Source of the DNA: Amycolatopsis thermalba
GTDB taxonomy: Bacteria; Actinomycetota; Actinomycetes; Mycobacteriales; Pseudonocardiaceae
Direction of reading: 5' to 3'
Assembly: GCF_003385215.1 (NCBI RefSeq)
Contig: NZ_PQHW01000015.1
Span: forward strand, 1-64,000
DNA length: 64,000 nt
Below are positions 25,654-34,492 of this stretch, one piece after another. The notes beneath the pieces are model-generated. The model saw only the letters and a program-made list of their open reading frames with translations. It had not been told where the DNA came from and did no database searches. The first letter of the stretch is position 1. Each line of letters begins with the position of its first letter. Position numbers and translations under genes: made by a program.

Positions 25654-25675
25654 GTTCACTGAGTGGACATACCAT
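25654..25675 (+). promoter_or_regulatory. IclR gene promoter with imperfect palindrome
   Basis: GTTCACTGAGTGGAC (25654-25668) has 6-bp arms matching at 5/6. TACCAT (25670-25675) ends 6 nt before the IclR ATG, so the message should be leaderless and the palindrome would overlap the promoter. Confidence 0.5.
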
Positions 25676-25681
25676 GGGGAC

Positions 25682-26458
25682 ATGCCACCTGCCCATGTGA
25701 TCGGCCGCGCCGCGATCGTGCTGCGCGCGCTGTCCGCCGCGGGCGAGCCCGGCGCGTCGACGTCGGACGTGTCCCGCCTGACCGGGCTGGCGCGCCCGAC
25801 GGTCCACCGGCTGCTCGCCGCGCTGGCCGACGAGGGGTTCGTCGACCGCGACCAGCGCAGCGGCCAGTGGTACCTCGGCCCGGAGCTGTACCTGCTGGGC
25901 GAGTCGGCGGCCGCGCGTTACGACGTGACGCAGCACGCGCGGGCGAGCGTGCACCGGCTCGCGGCGGCGACCGGGGAGAGCGCGTTCTTCTCCGCCCGCC
26001 GCGGCGACGAGACGGTGTGCCTGCTGCGCGAGGACGGTGACTTCCCGATCCGGTCGTTCGTGCTGTACGAGGGCGCGCGGTTCCCGCTCGGGGTGGTCTC
26101 GGCCGGGCTGGTCGTGCTGTCGCTGCTGTCCGACCGGGAGATCGACGAGTACCTGGCGCGGGTCGACCTGACGGAGCGGTGGGGCGAGGCGCACGCGCCG
26201 GGGCCGCTGCGCGAGCGGATCGCCGAGACGCGGGAGCGCGGGTACGCCGTCAACCCGGGTCTGGTGGTCGAGGGCAGCTGGGGCATGGCGGCGGCGGTGT
26301 TCGGCTCGTCCGGGGAGCCGGCGTGGGCGCTGACGCTGACCGGGGTGGAGTCGCGTTTCCGCGAGCCGCGGCGGGCGCAGATGGGCGCGCTGCTGCTCAA
26401 GGAGGCCCATGCGCTGACGACGGCACTCCGCGCGGACCGGCAGCGCACCGGGCTCTGA
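25682..26458 (+). CDS. IclR-family regulator
   Basis: IclR regulator of 258 aa. The N-terminal winged helix is at about 10-70 (SDVSRLTGLARPTVHRLLAALADEGFV) and the C-terminal effector domain at 85-250, with RGDETVCLLREDGDFPIRSFV. It is divergent from the CoA-transferase genes with 147 bp between starts, so it most likely controls them in response to a carboxylic-acid intermediate. No ribosome site is visible; a TACCAT hexamer 6 nt upstream suggests leaderless translation. Confidence 0.9.
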   Translation: MPPAHVIGRAAIVLRALSAAGEPGASTSDVSRLTGLARPTVHRLLAALADEGFVDRDQRSGQWYLGPELYLLGESAAARYDVTQHARASVHRLAAATGESAFFSARRGDETVCLLREDGDFPIRSFVLYEGARFPLGVVSAGLVVLSLLSDREIDEYLARVDLTERWGEAHAPGPLRERIAETRERGYAVNPGLVVEGSWGMAAAVFGSSGEPAWALTLTGVESRFREPRRAQMGALLLKEAHALTTALRADRQRTGL

Positions 26459-26465
26459 AGGACCG

Positions 26466-27155
26466 TCAGCGCGCCAGTATCCGGCCCGCCACCAGCAGGT
26501 CGTGCGGGTACGTCACCTTGATGTTCTCCACCGCGCCCGGCACCCACCGCACCGGCGTCCGCGAGTACCGCTCCATCACCGAGGCCGTGTCGGTGCCCGC
26601 GAAGCCCTCGCGCGCGGCCTGTTCGTAGGCCGCGACGAGCGGGGCGGCGCGGAAGCCCTGCGGCGTCTGCGCGCGGACCAGCGTGCCCGGCGGCCGGGCG
26701 CCCTCGTCGGTCACGATGTCGTCCGCCACCACACCGGGCATCGCGCCGCCGTGCTCGCGTGCCGTGCGCAGGACCTCGGTGATCAGGGCGGGCGTGACGA
26801 GCGGACGGGCGCCGTCGTGCAGCAGGACCGCGTCGACCGCGCCGGATTCGATGCGCCCGGCCAGGTGCCGCAGGGCGTTCAGCTCGGAGTCCTGCCTGCT
26901 CGCGCCGCCGTGCACGATCTCGGCCCGCGCGCCGAGCCCGGACAACGCCTCCTCGGCGAGCGCCCGGTCCTGCGGCCGGATGACGAACACCAGCACGCCG
27001 ACCCCGGGCGTCCGGGCGAACGCCGCCAGCGACCACGCCACGATCGGCCGGCCCGCCAGCGGCAGGTACACCTTGTTCACGCCGGCACCGACACGCGTCC
27101 CGGCCCCGCTGGCCAGCACGACCGCGGCCGCCGTCGGGTTCTGCTCCGCAGCCAT
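26466..27155 (-). CDS. IspD/TarI-family cytidylyltransferase
   Basis: CTP-dependent sugar/polyol-phosphate nucleotidyltransferase of 229 aa. The nucleotide loop GAGTRVGAGVNKVYLPL is at 17-33, LHDGARPLVT near 113-122 and NIKVTYPHDL near the C-terminus. Canonical IspD (MEP pathway) has KITTPEDL at the last motif. The locus lacks ispF and carD, the usual ispD neighbours, so this may be a second paralogue acting on another polyol phosphate. TACGAT lies 6 nt before the ATG (leaderless). Confidence 0.8.
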   Translation of the reverse strand: MAAEQNPTAAAVVLASGAGTRVGAGVNKVYLPLAGRPIVAWSLAAFARTPGVGVLVFVIRPQDRALAEEALSGLGARAEIVHGGASRQDSELNALRHLAGRIESGAVDAVLLHDGARPLVTPALITEVLRTAREHGGAMPGVVADDIVTDEGARPPGTLVRAQTPQGFRAAPLVAAYEQAAREGFAGTDTASVMERYSRTPVRWVPGAVENIKVTYPHDLLVAGRILAR

Positions 27156-27182
27156 GCGCCGATCGTAGGCACCACCGGGCGG

Positions 27183-28634
27183 TCACGGTGCGCCCGGCAG
27201 GTCCCGCCGCTCGAAATCCGCCCGCAGGGCCGCACACCGGGCACGACCCCGCTCATACAGACGCCCGAACACGAACGCATCGGACACCGAATCACCCACC
27301 TGTTGCCGCAGGAGCTGTCCCGCGCTCACCAGGTCGTGGTACTCGCCCAGTTCGCGCTGCAGCGACTTCACCGCCCGCCGCCACGGGCGCACCCGCTTGC
27401 CCAGTACCGGTCGCGCGGCGTCGGCGACGTACCGCGCCGCCTTGGCCTTCTTGCGCACCTCGTGCAGGGCGGCGTCCCGGTCGCGGGCGTCGCGGACCGC
27501 CGCCATCGCCGCCGCCAGCCGCCGGTCCGCGCGGCGCAGTGCCTTCCGCAGCTCCCGGCGCCCGGATTCCGCCGAGGTCGTCAGCGGCGGGTCGGCCACC
27601 CACTCGTCGAGCGCCCCCAGCAGCCGCGCGTACCGCTCACTGGTCAGCTCCGCGAGCAGCGCCCGCCGCTCCCGTTCCGCGGCTTCGTCCAAACGCGACT
27701 CGAGCGTGCGGCGGGCGTGCTCGGTTTCCGGCTCGCGCGGGAACTTCGCCAGCTCGCCCAGCAGGGTCTCCCGCCGGACCTCGCCGTCCCGCGCCGGGGA
27801 CAGCACCCGCCCGGCCCACTTCAGCTCGTCGGCCAGCGCCTTCACCCGCTCGCGCACGAAGAGCCGCCGGTAGCCGCGCAGCGCGCTGCGCAACCGCCGC
27901 AGCGCGACCCGCAGCTGGTGCACCGCGTCGCCGTCCCCGCGCCGGACGCCTTCGTCGTGCCGCCGGACCGCCTCGACCTGCGTGCGCACATAGGCCATCA
28001 CGGTCTCCCCCGCGTTGCCCGGCGCACCGGCCGCGGCGAGGTCGTCGGCGAGCAGGCGCCGCAGCTTCGACGGCCAGTGCGCGGGCCGCACCCCGTCCGC
28101 GACGAGCGCCCGCGTGAGCGTGTCGAGCAGCCCGGGGTCCCCGGTGTCGAGTTCGACCTCGAGTTCACGCCAGCGGTCCAGGTGCGCGTGCTCGCCGGCC
28201 CGCTCGCCGTGGACGTGGTCGTCGGTCAGCACGGCCAGCCGCCGCCCGTCGGCGGCGGTCAGGTCGTGGGTGAACCGGTCGACGCGCAGGTGGGCGATCT
28301 CGACGAGGTCCGCACCACCGGTCCACTCGCGCGCGGCTTCGGCGAGTTCCGCGGGCAGGTGGTCGCCCGGGGGCAGCTGGGTCTCCTCGCGGGCGCCGTC
28401 GGCGGCGGGACGCTTGAGGTGCCAGCCCGCGTCCTCGCCGCCGGTGCGCCTGCGCAGGGTCACGCCCGCGCGCGCCAGGCGGAGGTCGCGCGTGTCGTAG
28501 TAGGTGTTGTCCAGCCGGGATTCCCGCGGCGGGGCCTGGTCGGCCACCGGCCCCACGCCGGCCAGCCGGGGCACCGGCCGTCCGTCGTCGAAGTCGAACT
28601 TCCGCTCCCGCTCGGTGACCGTTTTCGCGCCCAT
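27183..28634 (-). CDS. CYTH/CHAD domain protein
   Basis: Two-domain protein of 483 aa. The CYTH (triphosphate tunnel) domain begins with the ExExK signature TERERKFDF and spans about 1-190. The helical CHAD domain with its repeated conserved His/Arg residues spans about 205-480. CHAD domains bind inorganic polyphosphate, and CYTH domains act on triphosphates. I prefer ATG 28634, which places ExExK at the very start; GTG 28658 is possible. The upstream MFS gene ends 40 bp away on the same strand. Confidence 0.87.
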   Translation of the reverse strand: MGAKTVTERERKFDFDDGRPVPRLAGVGPVADQAPPRESRLDNTYYDTRDLRLARAGVTLRRRTGGEDAGWHLKRPAADGAREETQLPPGDHLPAELAEAAREWTGGADLVEIAHLRVDRFTHDLTAADGRRLAVLTDDHVHGERAGEHAHLDRWRELEVELDTGDPGLLDTLTRALVADGVRPAHWPSKLRRLLADDLAAAGAPGNAGETVMAYVRTQVEAVRRHDEGVRRGDGDAVHQLRVALRRLRSALRGYRRLFVRERVKALADELKWAGRVLSPARDGEVRRETLLGELAKFPREPETEHARRTLESRLDEAAERERRALLAELTSERYARLLGALDEWVADPPLTTSAESGRRELRKALRRADRRLAAAMAAVRDARDRDAALHEVRKKAKAARYVADAARPVLGKRVRPWRRAVKSLQRELGEYHDLVSAGQLLRQQVGDSVSDAFVFGRLYERGRARCAALRADFERRDLPGAP

Positions 28635-28673
28635 GTCCGGGAATTCCCCGGCGGTCACCGGCGGAAACCCCGC

Positions 28674-29954
28674 CTACCGCACGCCGCGGATGGGCAGGAT
28701 CAGCACCGCGCCCACCGCGGCCGCCGCCGCGCCGAGCAGGAACAGCGCCGGGAAGTTCTGCGGCATCGCCGCGGTGGCGCCGATCGACAGCACCGCCGGG
28801 GCCACCGCGGGCACCACCGAGCCGGGCAGGTTGTTCGCGATGTTCATCAGCCCGAGGTCCTTCGCCGGGTTCGCCGGGTCCGGCAGCACCTCCGTCACCA
28901 GCGCGATGTCGACCGCGAAGTACACACCCTGCCCGAGCCCGACCACCGCGATCGCGGCCAGGAAGAACGGGAACGAGTCCGCGACGGCCGCCAGCACGAG
29001 CCCGGCCGCGAAGATCGCCGCGGACGCGATCACGAACGGCTTGCGCCGGCCGAGCCGGTCGGACGCCTTCGCCGCCACCGGGGCGAAGATCAGCGCCGCC
29101 GCGGTCAGCACCAGGGTCGACAGGAACACCGCGCCCGCCACCTCGGCCGGCGGGAAGTGCAGCACGACCATCAGGTAGAACGCCTGGTACGCCTGCACCG
29201 CCGCGACCCCGAGGAACAGCAGGAACCGGCTCAGCCACGCCCAGGAGAAGTTCGCGTGCCGCACCGGGTTGAGCCAGAACGTGCCGAGCAGGTCGCGCCA
29301 CCCGAACGCCGGCCGGTCCGCCTTGTGCAGCCGCGGATCCTTCAGCACCACCGCGAACAGCACGCATCCGGCGACCGCGATGGCCGCGGGCAGCAGGATC
29401 ATCGCCGGCAGGTTCGGCGACACCAGCTGCGCCACGAACAACCCGATCACCACACCGACCGGCAGGCTCAACCCGACCACGGCGGACGCCGGTCCTCTTC
29501 GGTCCGGCGCGAACTGGTCCGGGATCACCGCGGTGATCGCCACCGTCGCCGAGGTCAGGCCGATCGCGGTGACGATCCCGGCGAGGGTCAGGGTCAGCGT
29601 GCTGGTGCCGGCGAGCATGCCCAGCGCGCCGAGCGCGAACAGCGCCGCGGCCAGCAGCAGGTAGGGCCGCCGCCGCCCGAGCCGCCCGGTGGTGCGGTCG
29701 GACAGCCGCCCGAACGCCGGGAACGCCACGAGCGCGCACAGGGCGCTGACGCCGGTGACGATCGAGACGGTGGTCGTGGCGCCGACCGGGTCGATCAGCG
29801 TCGCCTTGAGCGACAGCGTCAGGACCGCGGGCACCAGCTGGGCCATCGCCGCGCCGATCGCCGCGAACCCGAGGAAGAACAGGAAGCTGCGCCCCGGGTT
29901 GGTCCAGGTGCGCGGCGTCGTCGTGGTGGTTCCGGGCAGGGAGGACGTACTCAT
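28674..29954 (-). CDS. MFS transporter beside a glycosidase
   Basis: Twelve-helix major facilitator of 426 aa; motif A reads FGRLSDRTTGRLGRRRPYLL after helix 2. This extended loop and the overall pattern resemble SLC45/sugar-type members. The ATG at 29954 follows GAAAGGTG. The gene lies downstream of a GH3 glycosidase on the same strand, and both have the decamer CCATTGGTTG (or its complement) upstream, suggesting joint control. A sugar or glycoside substrate is inferred. Confidence 0.85.
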   Translation of the reverse strand: MSTSSLPGTTTTTPRTWTNPGRSFLFFLGFAAIGAAMAQLVPAVLTLSLKATLIDPVGATTTVSIVTGVSALCALVAFPAFGRLSDRTTGRLGRRRPYLLLAAALFALGALGMLAGTSTLTLTLAGIVTAIGLTSATVAITAVIPDQFAPDRRGPASAVVGLSLPVGVVIGLFVAQLVSPNLPAMILLPAAIAVAGCVLFAVVLKDPRLHKADRPAFGWRDLLGTFWLNPVRHANFSWAWLSRFLLFLGVAAVQAYQAFYLMVVLHFPPAEVAGAVFLSTLVLTAAALIFAPVAAKASDRLGRRKPFVIASAAIFAAGLVLAAVADSFPFFLAAIAVVGLGQGVYFAVDIALVTEVLPDPANPAKDLGLMNIANNLPGSVVPAVAPAVLSIGATAAMPQNFPALFLLGAAAAAVGAVLILPIRGVR

Positions 29955-30014
29955 CGTCGGCACCTTTCGCCTCGTTGCGAACTGCGGGAAGGATGACAGC
30001 GGCACCGGCGCCGG

Positions 30015-30137
30015 TTAAGGCGCGCGGTCAACCAATGGAACGGTTTCCGGAACGTCCACATGCGAGGCGAGCAACGCGCCAGTGCCGCCACGAACGCCTC
30101 GCCGTGGTGCGCAGGTCGTCGCGGGGTGGATCGGCAT
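30015..30137 (-). CDS. possible 40-aa peptide coupled to GH3
   Basis: A 40-codon frame starts at ATG 30137, 2 nt after the GH3 stop and behind GGGAGGG, so it is well placed for coupled translation. The peptide MPIHPATTCAPRRG and onward has no recognisable family, no signal peptide and no membrane segment. A sequence shared with the GH3 upstream region (30029-30038) lies inside it, which weakens the case that it is coding. Confidence 0.25.
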   Translation of the reverse strand: MPIHPATTCAPRRGVRGGTGALLASHVDVPETVPLVDRAP

Positions 30138-30139
30138 CG

Positions 30140-31942
30140 TCAGCCCTCCCGCCGGGACACGGCGCGGGGCCGCCAGTTCGTGGTCTCGAGCCCGTGGCCG
30201 AGCGGGAACACCGGGTCCTCGGTGCCGCCCGGCAGGTCCTCGGGGTGCGCCTCGACCGCGGCCATCGAGCGGGGCAGCTCGAACGGCAGCCGGCCCTCGG
30301 GGCGGGCGTGACCGAACACGACGTCGAGCACGGCGTCGTCGGTGGCGCCGAAGTCGGCCACCAGCGCGGCGGCGTGCTCGGCGAGTTCGGGGATCACGGC
30401 CGGCCGGTCGAGGAACACGTCGACCACCGTCGGGACCGTGGCGGCCAGCTCCAGCAGGTGCGCGCGCTCGTCCTCGGGCAGGTCCAGCCGCCCCTGGTGG
30501 AAGAACGCCTCGGGCAACGTCCGGCGCGGCTCGTACGGGGCCGCGATCCGGACCAGGGCGTAGTCGGCCTCCACCGGAGTGTCCACAATGGTCGCGTATG
30601 CGGCGGCTGTCCGGGGGTCGACGCCTTCGACGTAGAGCCGACATCCGGAGGGCAGGGGCAGCACGGAGTCGGTCAGCAGGGTCATCGCGCGCCGCTGCGC
30701 CGCCGCACCGGCCGCGGCGAGGTCCTCCCGGCCGACGGTCGTCACGGCGATTTCCTCGTTCACGTAAGGGTTTTCGAACAACCCCAGCCGGAACAGGACG
30801 GTCAGCACGCGGCGCACGGACTCGTCGATCCGGGCCTCGCTCACGCGCCCGCTGATCACCAGATCCGCGATCACCTCCGGGCACCACTCGCCGCCGAACT
30901 GGTCCACACCCGCGTCGAGCAGCATCAGCGCGCGCTCGGCGCGGTCCAGGTGCTCCACGCCCCACGCGCGCGCCGGCCACACCGTCCCGCCCGGCAGCAC
31001 CGAGTCCGTGAGCAGCCCGAAGTCCGTGCAGACGACGCCGTCGTAGCCCTCGTCCCGGCGCAGACGGCCGGCCACCACCTCGCGGTCGAAGGCGAACCCG
31101 ACCTCGGCGAGACCGGGCACGCCGACCGGGCGCCCGTAGTACGGCATGACGGCGGCGGCCCCGGCGCGCAGGGACGGGCGGAACTGGTCGAGGTGCTGCT
31201 CGAACCGCCCGGCCGGGTAGACCTGGTCCGGGCTCGCGGCGAAGTGCGCGTCCTCGCCGCCGGCCTGCGGGCCCGCGCCCGGCCAGTGCTTGACCATGCT
31301 CGCCACGGATCCGGGGCCGAGCCGCGGGCCCTGCAGCTCCTCGACGTAGGCCCCGGCGAGGCGGCCGACCAGGTCCGGATCGGCGCCGAACGTGCCGACG
31401 GTGCGCGCCCAGCGCGGCTCGGTGGCGAGGTCGGCCATCGGGTGGGTGGCCATGCGGATGCCGACCGCGGTGTACTCGGCGCGGATGGCACGGGCGAAGT
31501 CGCGGACCAGTTCCTCGTCACCGATCGCGCCGAACCCGAGCGGTTCCGGCCAGCGCGAGCAGCCACCGTCGGCGACCGAGGTGAGCGGGTTGTCGTTGGC
31601 CGAGTGGCGCGGATCGGAGGAGATCAGCACGGGGATGCCGAGACGACTGCGGGCGGCGAGGTCCTGCAGGCGGTTGTGCCAGCGGGCCAGCGGCCCGGCG
31701 GCGACCGGGGCCATGAGGGTGAGGCAGCGCAGGTGTTTGTCGCGCACGGATTCGGTGGTCGGGGCGGTGGGCATGATGCCGGCCGACTCCTCGACGAACC
31801 CACCGTCCGGCGTCACGGCGACCGGCGCGTGACACAGCAACCCGGTCTTCTCGGCGAGGGTCATCCGGCCGATGAGGTCCGCGACGCGCTCCTCGACGGG
31901 ACGGTCCGGATCCTTGTAGGGCACCAGCATGGTGGCGAGCAT
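30140..31942 (-). CDS. glycoside hydrolase family 3 protein
   Basis: GH3 beta-glycosidase-like enzyme of 600 aa. Residues 10-340 form the TIM barrel: the KHWPGAGPQAGGEDAH motif corresponds to the conserved KHFPGHG segment and GVVCTDFGLL carries the nucleophile Asp. The C-terminal sandwich domain is at 380-590. No signal peptide is seen, so it is cytoplasmic and probably acts on imported glycosides. ATG 31942 and the in-frame ATG 31930 are both possible starts. A palindrome lies 31 bp upstream. Confidence 0.87.
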   Translation of the reverse strand: MLATMLVPYKDPDRPVEERVADLIGRMTLAEKTGLLCHAPVAVTPDGGFVEESAGIMPTAPTTESVRDKHLRCLTLMAPVAAGPLARWHNRLQDLAARSRLGIPVLISSDPRHSANDNPLTSVADGGCSRWPEPLGFGAIGDEELVRDFARAIRAEYTAVGIRMATHPMADLATEPRWARTVGTFGADPDLVGRLAGAYVEELQGPRLGPGSVASMVKHWPGAGPQAGGEDAHFAASPDQVYPAGRFEQHLDQFRPSLRAGAAAVMPYYGRPVGVPGLAEVGFAFDREVVAGRLRRDEGYDGVVCTDFGLLTDSVLPGGTVWPARAWGVEHLDRAERALMLLDAGVDQFGGEWCPEVIADLVISGRVSEARIDESVRRVLTVLFRLGLFENPYVNEEIAVTTVGREDLAAAGAAAQRRAMTLLTDSVLPLPSGCRLYVEGVDPRTAAAYATIVDTPVEADYALVRIAAPYEPRRTLPEAFFHQGRLDLPEDERAHLLELAATVPTVVDVFLDRPAVIPELAEHAAALVADFGATDDAVLDVVFGHARPEGRLPFELPRSMAAVEAHPEDLPGGTEDPVFPLGHGLETTNWRPRAVSRREG

Positions 31943-31972
31943 GACGCCCGCCACCAGCGGCGATCCATCACC

Positions 31973-31989
31973 GTGCCATTGGTTGGCAC
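31973..31989. promoter_or_regulatory. palindrome upstream of GH3
   Basis: GTGCCATTGGTTGGCAC has perfect 6-bp arms around TTGGT. It lies in the 53-bp gap between the DUF3237 stop and the GH3 start. The decamer CCATTGGTTG (31976-31985) recurs in the opposite orientation at 30029-30038 upstream of the MFS gene, suggesting a shared regulator, perhaps LacI-type. No such gene is nearby. Confidence 0.55.
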
Positions 31990-31995
31990 ACCCGT

Positions 31996-32478
31996 TCAGC
32001 GCACCGCGTAGACGTCCAGCACCACCGCGTCCGGGCGGCGCAGCGCCGAGCTCACCGCCACCACGTGGTTCAGCCACGCGTAGTCCGGCGAGTCCTCGGC
32101 GGTTTCGAAGGTGATCGCGGTGCGGAAGCGGTACGTGGACGGCTCCGGGGACTGCCCGGCGAGCAACGCGGCCATCACCTCGGGCGGGCCGTGCCGCACG
32201 CCGCGGCTGGTGATCGACACCAGCGATCCGTCGTCGGCGCGTGCGGTGTAGCGCGCCTCGACGCGGACCCAGCCGTCGCTCTGCAGGATCTGCCAGTCCG
32301 CGCCGCCGGGCAGGACGTCCGCGGTCAGTCGCGGGCCCTCGAAGCGGCCGCCGGTGATCGGCACGATCCGGCGGCGGCCGTGGGGCGTGCCGCCGAGGTC
32401 GAGCACCTCGTCCAGCGTCACCTCCGCCCTGGCGAGGAACTCCAGCTCCGGCCGCGGTGGCTGCTGCGGGGTCACCAT
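31996..32478 (-). CDS. DUF3237 protein
   Basis: DUF3237 beta-barrel protein of 160 aa, full length. The family pattern GGRFEGPRLTADVLPGGADWQ lies near the middle and YRFRTAITFETA near the C-terminus. The biochemical function is unknown. It starts 14 bp after the LysR gene ends on the same strand; GATAGT 10 nt before its ATG may be its own -10. It precedes GH3 with a 53-bp gap that contains an operator-like palindrome. Confidence 0.8.
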   Translation of the reverse strand: MVTPQQPPRPELEFLARAEVTLDEVLDLGGTPHGRRRIVPITGGRFEGPRLTADVLPGGADWQILQSDGWVRVEARYTARADDGSLVSITSRGVRHGPPEVMAALLAGQSPEPSTYRFRTAITFETAEDSPDYAWLNHVVAVSSALRRPDAVVLDVYAVR

Positions 32479-32492
32479 GACCGCGCAAACTA

Positions 32493-33410
32493 TCAGGAAT
32501 TCTGACCCAGGACAGCCGTCGCGCGGAGGACCACCTCTCGCAGGTAGCGGTGCTCCGGGTCGTCGTCGTACATCGGGTGCCACCACATCGCCTCACGCAG
32601 CGGGCCGACCTCGAACGGGCACGGCAGCACCCGCACGGCCGGCTCGGCGGGCACCGCCGCGGCCAGCCGCCGCTGCAGCAGCGCGACCCGGCCGGTGCCG
32701 CGCACCAGGCTCGGCACGGTCAGGAACGTCTCGGTCACCACCTGGACGTGCAGTTCGATGCCGAGCATCCGCATCTGCCGCGCGGCGGGCGTCGACGCGG
32801 TGGGGCCGTGGTAGGTCACCACCCACGGCATCGCCTCGAGCTGCTCGACGGTCAGCTCCTCGCCGACCTCGGCGTTGTCGCTGGAGACCAGGCAGACCCA
32901 GTCGTCGAGGTACAGCTCGCGGTAGGGCAGGTCGGTGATGAACCCGTGCGGCATCAGCAGCAGGTCGTGGTTGACCAGCGCCTGGGCCGCCTGCTCGACC
33001 AGCGACGGGGTGTTCGCGGTGAGGCGCAGGCGCGTGCCGGGCGCCTCCGCGGCGAGCAGCGCGGCGATCTCCGAACCCAGCACCGCCACCCCGTAGTCAC
33101 TGATCAGCAGCGAGAACTCCCGCGTCGAGGACGCCGGGTCGAAGTCCGGTTCGGCGGCGAAGACCCGTTCCACACCGGTGATCGCGACCCGCACGCGTTC
33201 CGTGAGCTGGACTGCCAGCGGCGTGAGCCGGTAGGAGTTGCCGACGCGGATCAGCAGGTCGTCACCGAAGTGCCGGCGCAGCTTGCCCAGGTGCGCGGAC
33301 ACCGCGGGCTGGCTCAGACCCATGCTGGCGGCCGCCCGCGTCACACTGCGTTCCTGTAGCAGGGCGTGCAGCGCGACCAGCAGGTTCAGGTCCAGGCTCG
33401 CCAGGTTCAC
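32493..33410 (-). CDS. LysR-family regulator
   Basis: LysR-type activator of 305 aa. The HTH at about 21-54 reads SVTRAAASMGLSQPAVSAHL; the effector domain follows from about 95. It is divergent from the six-gene catabolic operon and is its presumed activator, sensing a pathway substrate or intermediate. It starts at GTG 33410 with TAGCCT (33422-33417) 6 nt upstream, so the mRNA is probably leaderless. The candidate binding site is described separately. Confidence 0.9.
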   Translation of the reverse strand: MNLASLDLNLLVALHALLQERSVTRAAASMGLSQPAVSAHLGKLRRHFGDDLLIRVGNSYRLTPLAVQLTERVRVAITGVERVFAAEPDFDPASSTREFSLLISDYGVAVLGSEIAALLAAEAPGTRLRLTANTPSLVEQAAQALVNHDLLLMPHGFITDLPYRELYLDDWVCLVSSDNAEVGEELTVEQLEAMPWVVTYHGPTASTPAARQMRMLGIELHVQVVTETFLTVPSLVRGTGRVALLQRRLAAAVPAEPAVRVLPCPFEVGPLREAMWWHPMYDDDPEHRYLREVVLRATAVLGQNS

Positions 33411-33434
33411 CAGCGCAGGCTACATCAGCGCGGC

Positions 33435-33449
33435 TGATACCACGCATCA
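33435..33449. promoter_or_regulatory. candidate LysR box
   Basis: TGATACCACGCATCA has perfect TGAT/ATCA arms spaced by 7 bp, a T-N-A-centred palindrome of LysR type. It lies 25 bp from the LysR start and 70 bp before the operon start. TGATACC recurs at 33467-33473, which could be the activation half-site. Confidence 0.55.
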
Positions 33450-33518
33450 CCGATTTCGTCTTCCCTGATACCGCCGCGGTGCCCGACAGTGGTCTTCGTC
33501 GCTCGAGGAGGAACCGAC

Positions 33519-34484
33519 GTGATCCACGACCGCACCGATCCCGAAGGCGCGATCGCCGCCGCGGCCAAGCGCTGCTCCAACTGGGGCCGCTGGGGAGCCG
33601 ACGACGTGCTGGGCACCCTGAACTTCCTGGACGAGGCCAAGCGCCGCGAAGGCGCCGCCCTCGTCCGGCAGGGCAAGAGCTTCTCGCTGGCGCAGCGGTT
33701 CGAGGCGGACGGCCCGCAGAAGGGCTGGCGCCGCCGCACCAACCCGGTGCACACGATGCTCGACACCGGGCTGGACGCCGAGCGCGGCCAGGGCTTCCCG
33801 CACGGTCTCGGTGGCGCGGACGACGTCGTGTTCATGCCGCTGCAGGCTTCGACGCAGTGGGACGGGCTCGGCCACATCTTCGACCACGGCACCGCCTACA
33901 ACGGCCGCCGCGCGGGTGACGTCGTGACCAGCGAGGGCGACCAGGTCACCGGCATCGAGACCACCGCGGGCCGGATCGCCGGCCGCGGGGTGCTGCTCGA
34001 CGTCGGGCGCGCGATCGGCACCGACGGCGAACTGCCGGACGGGTTCGCGATCACGGTCGAGCACCTGGAGGCCACGATCGCCGCGCAGGGCGGGACCGCC
34101 CGGGTCGGCCGCGGCGACCTGCTGCTGGTGCGGACCGGCCGGCTCACCCGCGCCCGCCGCGAGGGCTGGGGCGACTACGCCGGCGGCGACGCGCCCGGCC
34201 TGTCGTTCACCACCGCGGACTGGCTGCACGGCACCGAGATCGCCGGGATCGCCACCGACACCTGGGGGTTCGAGGTGCGGCCCAACGAGTTCGACGTCGC
34301 GTTCCAGCCGCTGCACCAGGTCTGCATCCCGCACATCGGCCTGTTCCTCGGCGAGATGTGGGACCTCGACGCGCTGGCCGCCGACTGCGCCGCCGACGGG
34401 GTGTACGAGTTCTTCCTCGCCGCCGACCCGGTCCCGGTGACCGGCGCGGTCGGCGCCCCGGTCGCGCCCGTCGCCGTCAAGTAG
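33519..34484 (+). CDS. cyclase-family hydrolase
   Basis: Metal-dependent cyclase/kynurenine-formamidase-like enzyme of 321 aa. The canonical HxGTHxDxxxH metal motif is represented by STQWDGLGH at 111-119, so the first His is replaced. This variant occurs in a subfamily annotated only as cyclase. Family members hydrolyse amides or lactams such as N-formylkynurenine and isatin. A GTG start follows GAGGAGGAA by about 5 nt. It is first in the LysR-linked catabolic operon. Confidence 0.85.
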   Translation: MIHDRTDPEGAIAAAAKRCSNWGRWGADDVLGTLNFLDEAKRREGAALVRQGKSFSLAQRFEADGPQKGWRRRTNPVHTMLDTGLDAERGQGFPHGLGGADDVVFMPLQASTQWDGLGHIFDHGTAYNGRRAGDVVTSEGDQVTGIETTAGRIAGRGVLLDVGRAIGTDGELPDGFAITVEHLEATIAAQGGTARVGRGDLLLVRTGRLTRARREGWGDYAGGDAPGLSFTTADWLHGTEIAGIATDTWGFEVRPNEFDVAFQPLHQVCIPHIGLFLGEMWDLDALAADCAADGVYEFFLAADPVPVTGAVGAPVAPVAVK

Positions 34485-34492
34485 GAGTTCCC

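Noticed and set aside
30015-30980. A 321-codon frame antisense or out of frame to GH3
   Set aside because: GH3 is intact in its own frame with catalytic motifs; only the last 40 codons beyond GH3 deserve mention.
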